Shown here: piece by piece, positions 15,350 through 24,773 of the stretch
How positions within the stretch are numbered: the first letter of the stretch is position 1
Layout of the letters: each line of letters starts with the position of its first letter
From: Actinomycetota bacterium
GTDB taxonomy: Bacteria; Actinomycetota; Actinomycetes; Streptosporangiales; Streptosporangiaceae
Direction of reading: 5' to 3'
Length of the DNA stretch: 36,195 bases
NCBI GenBank assembly: GCA_027306495.1
Contig: DAHUZQ010000159.1
Span: forward strand, 1 to 36,195
Program-made: the position numbers and the translations under genes
Notes under the pieces: model-generated
What the model was told of the DNA's origin: nothing
Database searches by the model: none
Seen by the model: only the letters and a program-made list of their open reading frames with translations

Positions 15350-15691
15350 GTGCGGGAACTGGCCGGTGCCGGGGTGTTCACCGCCCCGGCCGGCGGCGAG
15401 GCCGTGAACTGGGCCGAGCACCTGAGCGTGCCCGACCTGAGCGTGGGCACCTACTCGATACCCCGCGGCGGTGAGGACAGCCAGCAGCCACACACCGAGG
15501 ACGAGATCTACGTGGTCACATCCGGGCGGGCGGTATTCGAGGCCGATGACCGGAGCGTGCGCGTGGGACCGGGGTCGGTGCTGTACGTGCCGGCCGGGGA
15601 GCGGCACCGCTTCAGTGGCATCAGCGAGGACCTCGCCGTGCTGGTGGTTTTCGCACCCGCGGAGAACTCCCGGGGGCAGGCCGCCGGCTGA
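15350..15691 (+). CDS. Single-domain cupin protein
   Basis: The 113-residue protein has the two cupin motifs. The first contains His48 and Glu52 in PHTEDEIYVVTSGRAVF and the second PAGERHRF with His86, so a metal site is likely. It starts at GTG 15350, eight bases after the ino1 stop, with GAGG overlapping that stop as ribosome-binding site. This points to translational coupling with ino1. The substrate is unknown; sugar or cyclitol chemistry is a guess from the neighbour. Confidence 0.85.
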   Translation: MRELAGAGVFTAPAGGEAVNWAEHLSVPDLSVGTYSIPRGGEDSQQPHTEDEIYVVTSGRAVFEADDRSVRVGPGSVLYVPAGERHRFSGISEDLAVLVVFAPAENSRGQAAG

Positions 15692-15770
15692 GCGCGTGGA
15701 TAGGCTGGCGTGGTGCTCCTGCCGAGGATCAGCCCGCGCCGTCCGGACCTGACGTGACCGGGGTGGCGCG

Positions 15771-17147
15771 ATGACAGGCGGGCGCCCCGCCGCGATCGCC
15801 ACCTTCTGGAACGACCTGCGCCGCGTCCTGGCCGAGCGGGACTTCCGGCGCCTTTTCGCGACCAGGCTCATCTCCCAGGCGGGGGACGGCGTCTTCACAG
15901 CGGGCCTGGGGACCTACGTCTTCTTCAACGCCAAGACCTTCCCCAACCCCGGGGCGGGAGCCGCCGCCCTGGCGGTGCTCTATCTCCCCTACTCGCTGAT
16001 CGGGCCCTTCGCCGGCGTCTTCATCGATCGCTGGTCAAGGCGGCAGATCCTGCTCTGGTCGGCGTTGCTGCGGGCGGCGCTGCTGGTCCTGACCGCGGCG
16101 CTGATCGGATCCGGGCAGCTCGGGATCCCTTTGTACGTGAGCGTGCTTGCGGCACTCGGGGTGAACCGCTTCTTCCTCGCATCGCTGTCCGCCGCCCTTC
16201 CGCACGTCGTCGCCGAGGACACACTGGTCATGGCGAACGCGGTCGCCCCGACCACCGGCACGCTCGCGACCTTCGCCGGCGGCTTCGCCGGGCTGGCCCT
16301 GCACTTCCTGACCGGCGGCGGTCGCGGCGGATCGGCCGTGACCCTGCTGGCCGCGGGGGCCTGCTACCTGCTGTCCGGCACTGTGGCGGCGACCATGCGG
16401 CGCGACCTGCTCGGCCCGCCACCCCCGCCACCGGGAGCACGGCGCGCGCGAATCGTCACCGAACTGGCCATCGTCGTCAAGGGGCTGGTGAGCGGGGCAC
16501 GGGAAGCGTGGCGGCGGCGGCCGGTCAGCGCCGCTCTCGGGGCGACCGCCGGCCAGCGGGTCATCTACGGGATCCTCTCGCTGACCACGATCCTGCTGTA
16601 CCGCAACTACTTCTATGCCCACGCCAGTGCTAACGCCTCGCTGGCCGGCTTCACCATCGTGCTGGTCGCATCCGCGTTCGGGTACGGCGCCGCCGCCGTC
16701 GTGACCCCGATGGTGACCCGCCTGGTCAGCAAGCCAGCCTGGATCGCCATCCTGCTCACAGCGGGCGGCCTGGTCACAGGGCTGGCTGGCCCGGCCTTCT
16801 CGCAGGCCGCCTTCGTGGTGATCGGGCTCAGCCTGGGACTGGTGGCGCAAGGTGTGGCGATCTGCACCACCACGATCATCCAGCAGCGGATGGACGACGG
16901 GTACCGGGGGCGGGTGTTCGCTCTCTACGACATGCTCTTCAACGTGCCGTTCGTGCTCGGCGCGGTGATCGCGGCGCTGGTCGTTCCGGCGAACGGCAAG
17001 TCGCTGCGGCTCATCCTCGCCGCGGCGGCGGGGTATCTGGCCACGGCGCTCCTATACGGGCTGGCGAGCCGTCACGACCTCGGCGGCGAGCCCCCATCAC
17101 CCTCGTCCGCCAGTCCTTCTCGGGCGGCCCAGGCGAGCAGTTCCTGA
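15771..17147 (+). CDS. MFS transporter, EntS/MFS_3-like exporter
   Basis: The 458-residue protein has about twelve membrane segments. It opens with an amphipathic RRVLAERDFRRLFATRLISQAGDGVFTAGLG-type start, typical of the MFS_3/EntS-like exporters, followed by LPYSLIGPFAGVFIDRWSRRQILL, the conserved loop between helices 2 and 3. The central cytoplasmic loop lies near residues 205-245. The C-terminal half repeats the pattern (MDDGYRGRVFALYDMLFNVPF). It likely exports a small lipophilic compound or siderophore. Its 3' end overlaps the convergent cca gene by 76 bases. No clear ribosome-binding site is seen except GGGGTGG at 15760-15766. Confidence 0.88.
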   Translation: MTGGRPAAIATFWNDLRRVLAERDFRRLFATRLISQAGDGVFTAGLGTYVFFNAKTFPNPGAGAAALAVLYLPYSLIGPFAGVFIDRWSRRQILLWSALLRAALLVLTAALIGSGQLGIPLYVSVLAALGVNRFFLASLSAALPHVVAEDTLVMANAVAPTTGTLATFAGGFAGLALHFLTGGGRGGSAVTLLAAGACYLLSGTVAATMRRDLLGPPPPPPGARRARIVTELAIVVKGLVSGAREAWRRRPVSAALGATAGQRVIYGILSLTTILLYRNYFYAHASANASLAGFTIVLVASAFGYGAAAVVTPMVTRLVSKPAWIAILLTAGGLVTGLAGPAFSQAAFVVIGLSLGLVAQGVAICTTTIIQQRMDDGYRGRVFALYDMLFNVPFVLGAVIAALVVPANGKSLRLILAAAAGYLATALLYGLASRHDLGGEPPSPSSASPSRAAQASSS

Positions 17148-18565
17148 GTGGCCTGCCCGTGATCGAGCGGGCCCAGGTCCAACCGCAGGTCGAGCATGTG
17201 CCGGTAGGCGCGCCCCACCAGCGGCCCGGGGCCGATGCCCAGGATGCGCATGATCTGGTTCCCGTCGAGGTCCGGCCGGATCCGGTCGAGTTCCTCGCGC
17301 TGCGCCAGTTCGGCGATGCGAGCTTCGAGGCTGCGGTAGGCGCGGTCGAGCCGGGCGGCCTTCTGCCGGTTGCGGGTTGTGCAGTCCGCCCGGGTAAGCG
17401 CGTGCAGGCGGGTCAGCAGCGGGCCGGTGTCCCGGACGTAGCGGCGGACCGCCGCATCGGTCCACTGGGCGTCGCCGTAGCCGTGGAACCGCAGGTGCAA
17501 CCCGATGAGTTCGCTCACGTCGTGCACCACCGCGGCCGGGAACCGCAGTTTCGCCAGCCGGGCACGTGCCAGGGCCGCACCCGCGACCTCGTGATGATGG
17601 AAGGCCACCCGCCCATCGGGCAGCCGCCGCCGGGTCTTTGGCTTGCCGATGTCGTGCAGCAGCGCCGCCAGGCGCAGCACCAGGTCCCCGGTCAGCCCGT
17701 ACTCCTCTTCGAGCGCGATCGCCTGCTTGAGCACGGTAAGTGAATGGTCGTAGACGTCCTTGTGCCGGAAGTGCTCATCAACCTCCAGCCTGAGCCGGGG
17801 GATCTCGGGCAGCACCTCGCCGGCGAGCCCGGAGTCCACCAGCAACTCGATCCCGCGCACCGGCCCGTCCGGCCCGGGGGACAGCATGAGCTTGGTGATC
17901 TCATCCTTGACCCGCTCGGGTGAGACCACACTCAGCCGTGGCGCGAGGGCGCTCATCGCCGCCAGCGCCTGCGGTGCCACCGAGAACCCGAGCTGGGCGG
18001 CCAGCCGGGCGGCGCGCATCATCCGCAGCGGGTCGTCGGTGAAGGAATCCTCCGGCAGCCCGGGCGTGCGCAGGACGCGGTGGCGCAGGTCGAGCAAGCC
18101 CCCGAACGGGTCCACCAGATCGAGTGAGGGCAGCCGCGCCGCCATGGCGTTGACGGTGAAATCGCGCCGGGACAGGTCGGCCTCCAGCGAGGTCCCGTAC
18201 TCCACGCCGGGCTTGCGCGAGTGCGGCAGGTACCGCTCACTCCGGTAGGTGGTGATCTCGCAGATGGTGGCACCCTTGCGGAGCCCGACGGTCCCGAATT
18301 CGATGCCGGTGTCCCACACCGTGTCGGCCCAGCTTCCGGCGATCTGCTTGACCTGCTCCGGCCTGGCATCGGTGGCCAGGTCGAGGTCCTGGTGAGCGCG
18401 GCTCAGAAATACGTCCCGTACCGATCCCCCGACCAGGGACAGCTCAAAGCCGTTACGGGCGAAGGCCCGCCCGAGTTCGGCCACGGCCGCAGCCGGCCGG
18501 CGCAGCAGCGCCACTGCGGCGCGGCGCTGCTCCGGGGTCAGTTCGTTGTCATCCGGCACGGGCAT
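17072..18565 (-). CDS. cca: CCA tRNA nucleotidyltransferase
   Basis: The enzyme adds or repairs the 3' CCA end of tRNA. The 497-residue protein has the polymerase beta-like head with GGSVRD and the Asp pair in DLDLATDA, the RRDFTVNAMA segment, the RNA-binding region DDPLRMMRAARLAAQLGF and an HD domain with LLHDIGKPKT. This is the long HD-containing form usual in actinobacteria. I chose ATG 18565 because homologues begin shortly before LTPEQRRAA; a frame from 18688 adds 41 Pro/Gly-rich residues. No ribosome-binding site stands before ATG 18565. It is divergent from the DUF6049 gene and overlaps the MFS gene tail to tail. Confidence 0.95.
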   Translation of the reverse strand: MPVPDDNELTPEQRRAAVALLRRPAAAVAELGRAFARNGFELSLVGGSVRDVFLSRAHQDLDLATDARPEQVKQIAGSWADTVWDTGIEFGTVGLRKGATICEITTYRSERYLPHSRKPGVEYGTSLEADLSRRDFTVNAMAARLPSLDLVDPFGGLLDLRHRVLRTPGLPEDSFTDDPLRMMRAARLAAQLGFSVAPQALAAMSALAPRLSVVSPERVKDEITKLMLSPGPDGPVRGIELLVDSGLAGEVLPEIPRLRLEVDEHFRHKDVYDHSLTVLKQAIALEEEYGLTGDLVLRLAALLHDIGKPKTRRRLPDGRVAFHHHEVAGAALARARLAKLRFPAAVVHDVSELIGLHLRFHGYGDAQWTDAAVRRYVRDTGPLLTRLHALTRADCTTRNRQKAARLDRAYRSLEARIAELAQREELDRIRPDLDGNQIMRILGIGPGPLVGRAYRHMLDLRLDLGPLDHGQATQELLAWAAREGLADEGDGGSPPRS

Positions 18566-18601
18566 TGAGGGTAGAGCGTGAACGCCGCCGCAGCCAACGC
18601 C

Positions 18602-18652
18602 GGGTGGCGGAATCGGGGCCGTGGAACCGCCATCCGGGGTGGCGGAATCGGG
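18602..18652. repeat. 16-bp direct repeat in a divergent promoter region
   Basis: GGGTGGCGGAATCGGG occurs at 18602-18617 and 18637-18652, a period of 35 bases, between the cca and DUF6049 starts. Two same-sense sites in a divergent promoter may bind a regulator. Confidence 0.6.
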
Positions 18653-18727
18653 CCAGTGCGACCACCAGCGGCGCGACGGCAATAGCATTTTGCGCGTGCC
18701 CCGTCACTACGACAGGTCCGGCCAGCT

Positions 18728-21295
18728 ATGGACGGCTCCGCTCCGGGCGTGGGCGGATTGCTGATCCGGCCCACTCACCGAGCGCGCATCGCCGCGCTGG
18801 GCGGCATCCTGGCCGCCCTGTTCTGCCTGGCGGTGCCCGCGGCAACTGGACGCGCGTGGGCGGCGCAAGCCGGGCCTGCCGTAGCTGGCCGTCATGTGCT
18901 GCCCGATGCGGGGAGCGTGTCGATCGTCATCACCTCGGTCAATCCGGACATCGCCAAGCCCGGCGGCAAGATCACTGTGTCCGGATCTGTCGTCAACACC
19001 ACCGCTAACCCGGTCGCGGGCCCCCTGACGGTTCAGCTCTGGTCCGCCAACTCCGCACTTACCAGCGCTTCCCAGCTCTCTGCCTACATGGACTCGCCGG
19101 GCGGTATCACCCCACAGACACAGATCGCTGGCGCCACAGTGGTCCTGCCGCAGGTGGGAGCGGGCGCCGCAGTGGACTGGTCGCTGACCGTCCCGGTGTC
19201 GGAACTCGGGCTGCGGACGTTCGGCGCGTACCCGCTGGCCGCCCAACTCGTCGGGGCCGGCGGGGTGGAGCAGATCGCCACTGCCCACACCTTCCTCCCA
19301 TTCTGGCCGGCCGCCGCGCAGCGGCGGGGCCAGGCGAAGCTGCGGGTCGGGTGGATCTGGCCGCTCATCGCCACGCCCGAGCGCACCGCGTGCCCGCGGG
19401 CACTGCTGTCCAACAGCCTCGCGGCCGCCATAAGCCCGTCCGGGCGCCTGGGAGTGCTGCTGGCGGCCGGAACTACGGGCACGGCACTGCGGGCGCACCT
19501 CACCTGGGCCATAGATCCGGCCATGCTTTCCGACGTCGCCGTCATGATGGCTCCGTACCGGACCGCCGCCACCGCCGGCTGTGGCGGCGTGAGCAGGCCC
19601 GCCAGCACGCGGGCGCGGGACTGGCTCGCGGCGGTAAGGCATGCCGCGGCGCAGCAGGACTACTTCACGACCCCCTACGACGACGTCGACGTGGCCGCCC
19701 TCGCCCACCGGCCCGGCCTGTCCGGCCAGTTGCAGGCGGCGTTCACCGATGCGCGCACCGCTGCTCACCAGTTCCTCGGCGCGGTGCAGCGGACGGTCGT
19801 GCAGGGCAGCGCCAAGCGCGGGCTTGCCAGCACCGGTTACATCGCCTGGCCGCCCGACGGCATCGCCGATTACGCGGTGCTGGAGAGCCTGGCGGTCAAC
19901 CAGATCGGGACGGTGGTGCTGGACAGTTCCATGATGCCGCCCGCCACGACGACCACGGTTACGCCCAGCGCGGTGACCAGCACGCCGAACGGCATCGCCG
20001 GGGAGTTGCATGTGCTGCTGGCCGACGACAACCTCACGCGCTTGCTGTCCACCCCCGCCACGGCGGATGTGCCCGGAACGGTATCCGGCGTCGGTGCCGG
20101 AGCGCCCGGTGGCGCCGCCAGGACGCCGATCGGGGGCGGTGTCGTGGCCCGCGCCTCCGACTTCGCCGAAGCACAGTGGTTCCTGGCACAGACCGCCATG
20201 ATCGCCGCGCAGGCACCACGGCAGGCACGGGCACTGGTGGTGGCGCCACCACGCCGCTGGGACCCGTCAGCCGGGCTCGCGGCATCGCTGCTGGCAGACA
20301 CCGTCCAGGCACCCTGGATCCAGCCCGAGACCCTGGGCACGCTCGTCCACTCCGGTCCCACCACCAGCCCTGGTCTGCTGGAGGCCCCCAGACAGCTCCG
20401 GATAAGCGGCAACGAACTCCGCCCGTCGCTGTTGCGACGGGTCCGGCGACTGGCGGGGTTGGTGGGCTTGCAGGCGAGCATCATCACCCCGCCCAAGGCC
20501 ACTTACCTGAGCACCGCCCTCGCGGCGGTGGAATCGTCGGCATGGCGTGGCGACCGTGCCAACCAGGCACATGCCCGTGCCTTGCTGGAGCAGGTCCAGG
20601 CGTATGTCCTGCACCGGTTCGCGCAAGTGAAGATCATCGATTCAGGCCGGATCACGCTCGGCGGCAAGTCGGGCGACGTCCCGGTTTCCATCACCAACCG
20701 GCTTCCCTATCCCGTGACGGTGGGCCTGCGGGTCACGGTCCCGGACGGGGTGGGCGTGACGATCGGATCCGTGCCACGCGCGGTGCAGGTGGCGGCGGGG
20801 TCCTCGCACACCCCGACTTCCCGCACGGTCAAGATCCCGGTTCAGACGGCGACCGCTGGCTCGACAACCCTCACATTGCAGCTCACGGCGCCCAACGGGA
20901 TACCGCTGCCCGGGCCGGCGGCGACCGTGACGGTGCAGGCAACCCACTTCGGCACCATGGCCATCGTGATCATAGGCATCGCACTGCTGGTCTTCGTGGT
21001 CACCGCTGTCGCGCGAGCACTGCGGCGCGGCGGCATGGGGGGACGCGCCCCCGGACCACAGGCCGGACCCGGAGGTGGCGGACCCACTGGTCAGGGCGCC
21101 GCCGCCGACCACGGGGCCCCGCACCCTGATGAGGGCACCCTGCTTACGCCGGACGGGCAAACGGATACCGTCGAGGCTGAGCGGGCAGACCCTGAGCGGG
21201 CAGCCCCTGAGCGGGCAGATGCTGGCCGGGCACCGAAGGAGACCGATGACCACCCCAGCGCCACGGACCGGTCGGGCCGGACGCCCCCCCGGTGA
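18728..21295 (+). CDS. DUF6049-type membrane-anchored envelope protein
   Basis: The 855-residue protein has a signal peptide or N-terminal anchor (about 20-46, ending AWA). A beta-rich domain follows (IVITSVNPDIAKPGGKITVSGSVVNT). A long middle part of about 500 residues holds conserved segments such as IDPAMLSDVAVM and YDDVDVAALAHR. A second beta-sandwich lies near 640-740, then one membrane segment (MAIVIIGIALLVFVVTAVARAL, about 751-772) and a cytoplasmic charged tail. DUF6049 proteins stand directly upstream of murJ in Streptomyces and relatives, as here. The tail carries a short Glu-Arg-Ala repeat and its last 50 bases overlap the murJ start. An accessory role for lipid II flipping or wall assembly is inference from context. 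Confidence 0.8.
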   Translation: MDGSAPGVGGLLIRPTHRARIAALGGILAALFCLAVPAATGRAWAAQAGPAVAGRHVLPDAGSVSIVITSVNPDIAKPGGKITVSGSVVNTTANPVAGPLTVQLWSANSALTSASQLSAYMDSPGGITPQTQIAGATVVLPQVGAGAAVDWSLTVPVSELGLRTFGAYPLAAQLVGAGGVEQIATAHTFLPFWPAAAQRRGQAKLRVGWIWPLIATPERTACPRALLSNSLAAAISPSGRLGVLLAAGTTGTALRAHLTWAIDPAMLSDVAVMMAPYRTAATAGCGGVSRPASTRARDWLAAVRHAAAQQDYFTTPYDDVDVAALAHRPGLSGQLQAAFTDARTAAHQFLGAVQRTVVQGSAKRGLASTGYIAWPPDGIADYAVLESLAVNQIGTVVLDSSMMPPATTTTVTPSAVTSTPNGIAGELHVLLADDNLTRLLSTPATADVPGTVSGVGAGAPGGAARTPIGGGVVARASDFAEAQWFLAQTAMIAAQAPRQARALVVAPPRRWDPSAGLAASLLADTVQAPWIQPETLGTLVHSGPTTSPGLLEAPRQLRISGNELRPSLLRRVRRLAGLVGLQASIITPPKATYLSTALAAVESSAWRGDRANQAHARALLEQVQAYVLHRFAQVKIIDSGRITLGGKSGDVPVSITNRLPYPVTVGLRVTVPDGVGVTIGSVPRAVQVAAGSSHTPTSRTVKIPVQTATAGSTTLTLQLTAPNGIPLPGPAATVTVQATHFGTMAIVIIGIALLVFVVTAVARALRRGGMGGRAPGPQAGPGGGGPTGQGAAADHGAPHPDEGTLLTPDGQTDTVEAERADPERAAPERADAGRAPKETDDHPSATDRSGRTPPR
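21176..21235 (+). repeat. 15-bp tandem repeat in the DUF6049 tail
   Basis: About four units of CCTGAGCGGGCAGAC-like sequence follow each other, the last one degenerate. They encode Glu-Arg-Ala-rich pentads (AERAD, PERAA, PERAD) in the cytoplasmic tail. The array stops just before the murJ ribosome-binding site. Confidence 0.8.
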
Positions 21296-22982
21296 CCGGC
21301 GGCTGCGGCCACCATCTGCCACCCCGATCCCCCCCGATGGCCGGCGCAGGCCGGGACGACAGGCACCCGTTGACGAGGGCACCGCCAGCGTCGTCCGGTC
21401 CAGCAGTGTCATGGCACTGGGCACCCTCGCCTCGCGCGGCACCGGGTTCCTGCGGACCCTGGTGCTCGCCTACGCACTCGGGGACTCCTTCACGGCCAAT
21501 GCCTACAACACCGCGAACACCCTGCCCAACACGGTCTACGACCTGATGCTGGGCGGCATTCTCACCAGCATCATGGTGCCACTGCTGGTCAATGCCGCCA
21601 AGCGGGATCGCGACCGTGGCAGGGCCTACGACCAGCGGATCTTCACTCTCACCACGCTGGCCCTGTTCGCCGTGACCGCGGTCGCGACCCTCATGGCGAG
21701 CATCCTTGTGGGGATCTACGCGAGCGCGATCACGGGCGCCGAACGTCACCTCATGGTGATCCTCGCCTATTTCTTCGTCCCGCAGATCTTCTTCTACGGG
21801 ATGAGTTCACTGGTGGGGGCCGTGCTCAACGCCCGCGGCCACTTCGCTGCGCCCATGTGGACCCCCGTGGTCAACAACATCGTGGTGATCGCGGTGCTGC
21901 TGATGTTCGTCGGCACGGGCGGTATCGGGGTGACCCCGGCCACGATCTCGGCCAGCCAGGTGCAACTGCTCGGGTTCGGCACCACCCTCGGCATCATCGC
22001 GCAGACCATCGCGCTCATCCCGGCGCTGCGCCGGGTCGGCTTCCGGTGGCGTCCCCGGTTCGATTTCCGCCGGGCCGAGATCGCCGAGATGTGGCGGATG
22101 GGCGGCCCACTGGCGGGCTACATCGTGACCACCCAGGTCGCCCTGCTGGTGGTGATGAACGTGGCGAGCAAGGCGTCGAACCAGGTGAGTTACGACGGGG
22201 TCGGCACCTACACCTACGCCTGGCAACTTTTCCAGATGCCCTACGCAATCGTCGGCATCTCGGTGATCACGGCTCTGCTGCCGCGGATGAGCGCACACGC
22301 CGCCGAGGGGCGGTACCGGGAGGTGAAGTCCGACTTCTCCAGTGGTGTGCGGCTGTCTTCGGTCATCGTCGTGCCGGCCTCGCTGCTGCTGTTCGTGCTG
22401 GGGTCCCCCTTCGCCGAAGCACTGTTCGGCTACGGCAGCACCAAGCCCACCGAAGCCGCCTATATCGGCGTGGTGTTTGGCGTCTTCTCGCTCGGCCTGG
22501 TCCCCTACATGTTGTTCCAGTTGATATTGCGGGTCTTCTACGCGCTGTATGACAGCCGCACCCCCATGTTCATCGGTGTCGCGGTGATGCTGACCAACAT
22601 CGGCGCCAGCCTGGCCGCGCTCGCACTGCTGCCGGCGGGCCACGTGGTGGAGGGCATCGCGGGCGCGTTCGGGCTTTCCAACGTGGTCGGGACGGTCGCC
22701 TCCTGGTGGATCCTCTCCCGGCGCCTGCACGGCCTGGGGGGGCCACGCATTGCCCGCAGCATGATCCGGATGCATGTCGCTGCCATCCCGGCCGCCCTGT
22801 TCGCCCTGGCGGTGACCTTCACCGTGGGTGTGGTCTTCTCCCCCGGGCCGATCCTCGGCATCCTCACGGTCGTCATCGGTGGCTGTGGCGGGCTGCTGTT
22901 TTACTTGCTGTTCGCGCGTGCCCTGTCGGTCACCGAGGTCACTGACCTCATGGCTGGCCTGCGGGGCAGACTGCGGCATTGA
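21246..22982 (+). CDS. murJ: Lipid II flippase MurJ (MviN)
   Basis: MurJ moves lipid II across the membrane for peptidoglycan synthesis. The 578-residue protein has a polar N-terminal 45 residues and then about 14 membrane segments of the MOP exporter fold. Motifs include SRGTGFLRTLVLAYALG, AYNTANTLPNTVYDLMLGGILTSIMVPLLV and LQLILRVFYALYDSRTPM (in part). AAGGAG at 21235-21240 supports ATG 21246. The start lies 50 bases inside the DUF6049 gene in another frame, so translation is probably coupled. Mycobacterial MviN fuses this flippase with a pseudokinase; here the pseudokinase is a separate gene 223 bases downstream. Confidence 0.95.
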   Translation: MTTPAPRTGRAGRPPGDRRLRPPSATPIPPDGRRRPGRQAPVDEGTASVVRSSSVMALGTLASRGTGFLRTLVLAYALGDSFTANAYNTANTLPNTVYDLMLGGILTSIMVPLLVNAAKRDRDRGRAYDQRIFTLTTLALFAVTAVATLMASILVGIYASAITGAERHLMVILAYFFVPQIFFYGMSSLVGAVLNARGHFAAPMWTPVVNNIVVIAVLLMFVGTGGIGVTPATISASQVQLLGFGTTLGIIAQTIALIPALRRVGFRWRPRFDFRRAEIAEMWRMGGPLAGYIVTTQVALLVVMNVASKASNQVSYDGVGTYTYAWQLFQMPYAIVGISVITALLPRMSAHAAEGRYREVKSDFSSGVRLSSVIVVPASLLLFVLGSPFAEALFGYGSTKPTEAAYIGVVFGVFSLGLVPYMLFQLILRVFYALYDSRTPMFIGVAVMLTNIGASLAALALLPAGHVVEGIAGAFGLSNVVGTVASWWILSRRLHGLGGPRIARSMIRMHVAAIPAALFALAVTFTVGVVFSPGPILGILTVVIGGCGGLLFYLLFARALSVTEVTDLMAGLRGRLRH

Positions 22983-23205
22983 AGCCGGGCACACCGGCAG
23001 GGAACGGGCCAGTGGTGCCGCGGGCTGCGCGAGACCCTGGGTCACCCTGAGGTAACGGTTTGCCTCCAGCGCCCCGGCGGACCCGGCATGGTGGCCCAGT
23101 CCGCCTACCATGGTGTCCGGCACCACCGTGCCCCGACCGCGAACTGGCTGGCGTCCCGGGCACCCGGAAGGAGGGCCGAGGGCTGATATCGCCCTGGATA
23201 CACCC

Positions 23206-24753
23206 ATGAGCACCTTCACCTGTGAACCGGGAGGCCGCCTCGGCGGTCGCTACCGGCTTGAGGACCGGGTCGCCGCCAGCACCGGCTGGGCCATGTGGAG
23301 GGCCATCGACGAAACCCTCGCGCGCCCAGTGACTGTCCTGACGTTCACGGCGGGCTTCCCGCGGGTGAGCGACACGGTCGCCGCCGCGCGCGCCGCGAGC
23401 AGGCTCACAGATTCCCGGATGGCCCAGGTATTCGACGTCGAGGAAGACTGGGACCGCTCCTACGTGGTGATGGAGTGGGTGGCCGGTGACACTCTCACCG
23501 ACCTGCTGGCCGAGGGGCCGCTCGACCCCGGGCACGGTGCCCGCATCATCGCCCAGGCGGCCGAGGCGATCGCGGTGGCGCATGCGGCTGGGATCGCCCA
23601 CCTCTGCCTGACACCTGGGTCGCTGCACTGGACGGTGGGCGGGGGCGTGAAGATCAGCGGAGTCGGCATCGACTCCGTGCTGGCGGGGGTGACGGCCGAG
23701 GATCCGGCGCTCACGGACACGATCGGCCTGGCACACCTGCTGTACGCGACCCTTACCGGGCTGTCGCCCACTGGGAACTGGTTCGGACTGCCCGCCGCGC
23801 CCACCACTCCGGATGGCTACCCGCGCAGCCCCCGCCAGGTCCGGGCAGGCATCCCGATGGGCATTGACGATGTCGCCTGCCGGGCGCTGTACCAGCGGGA
23901 TGGCCACGGCCCGGCGATCCGGACGCCCGCCATGTTTGCCAGCGCCCTCGCGCCTGTGCTGCCGGCCCCGGTCGCACCACTGCCCGCGCCAATGGCCACC
24001 GACCGGGACAGGACGTGGGGGGCAGAGTTCCCCACCGGAGACACCGTTCCCCCCTGGAGTGGCACGGCCAGCTCAGCGGCCCGCCAGTCGCGCCGCGGTA
24101 GCCGGGGAGGCAGGCCATTCCGTACCCGGGTGGCGGTGATCGCGGTGGTGGTCCTCGTCGCTGGGGCCATCGCGGTCGGTGCGTGGTCGATGAACAACGG
24201 GGGTGGGCAGTCCGGGAGCACCGGTGGCACCCATGTGACTCACCCCAAGACCCATCCGTCGGCGGCCGTGCAGGTGCTGACCCCCAAGCAGGCGGCGGGA
24301 TTCGATCCGCTGAGCCCTCCCAAGGACGACCCGTCGAACGAGAACAGCAACTTGGCGTACAGGGCCATCGACGGGAATCCGCATACAGCGTGGAAGACCC
24401 AGTTCTACTTCAACAACCCGGTCTTCGGCGGCCTGAAGAAGGGGACCGGGCTCATGCTGGATATGGGCAAGCCGGTACGGCTGGCCTCGCTCACGGTCAC
24501 CTTCGGCCACATTCCCGGTGCGAACGTGCAGATCGAGGTCGGCAACAGCAACACGCGCTCACCGTCGACCTTGTCAACATTCACCACCGTGGCGACCGGC
24601 AGCAACCTCGCGGGCACCTACACCTTCACCGCTCACGGCAACGCCTCGGGGCGGTACGTCCTGATCTGGTTCACCAAGCTGCCGCCGATGGCGGGCTCGG
24701 CGAACCGTTACATGGCCGAGGTGTTCAACGTCATCGTGCGCGGTTACGGCTGA
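23206..24753 (+). CDS. Pseudokinase with membrane segment and discoidin-like domain
   Basis: The protein (515 residues from ATG 23206) has a kinase-like domain at about 14-250: GRYRLEDRV resembles a glycine-rich start and YVVMEWVAGDTL is kinase-like. All three catalytic signatures are missing. The VAIK lysine position reads TVLTF, the HRD segment reads AHLCLTPGSLHW and DFG reads ISGVGID. A Pro-rich linker, one membrane segment (about 309-326) and an extracellular discoidin/F5-8C-like domain (about 375-515, with AYRAIDGNPHTAWKT) follow. This is the domain set fused to MurJ in mycobacterial MviN, where the phosphorylated pseudokinase binds FhaA. The start is uncertain: GGAAGGAGG stands 30 bases upstream, and ATG 23110 is the other choice. 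Confidence 0.85.
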   Translation: MSTFTCEPGGRLGGRYRLEDRVAASTGWAMWRAIDETLARPVTVLTFTAGFPRVSDTVAAARAASRLTDSRMAQVFDVEEDWDRSYVVMEWVAGDTLTDLLAEGPLDPGHGARIIAQAAEAIAVAHAAGIAHLCLTPGSLHWTVGGGVKISGVGIDSVLAGVTAEDPALTDTIGLAHLLYATLTGLSPTGNWFGLPAAPTTPDGYPRSPRQVRAGIPMGIDDVACRALYQRDGHGPAIRTPAMFASALAPVLPAPVAPLPAPMATDRDRTWGAEFPTGDTVPPWSGTASSAARQSRRGSRGGRPFRTRVAVIAVVVLVAGAIAVGAWSMNNGGGQSGSTGGTHVTHPKTHPSAAVQVLTPKQAAGFDPLSPPKDDPSNENSNLAYRAIDGNPHTAWKTQFYFNNPVFGGLKKGTGLMLDMGKPVRLASLTVTFGHIPGANVQIEVGNSNTRSPSTLSTFTTVATGSNLAGTYTFTAHGNASGRYVLIWFTKLPPMAGSANRYMAEVFNVIVRGYG

Positions 24754-24773
24754 CCCGTCGGCAGGGACTGGAA

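Noticed and set aside
21807-23219. Long minus-strand open frame opposite murJ
   Set aside because: It is His/Arg/Asp-rich shadow sequence without domains; murJ on the plus strand has full membrane topology.
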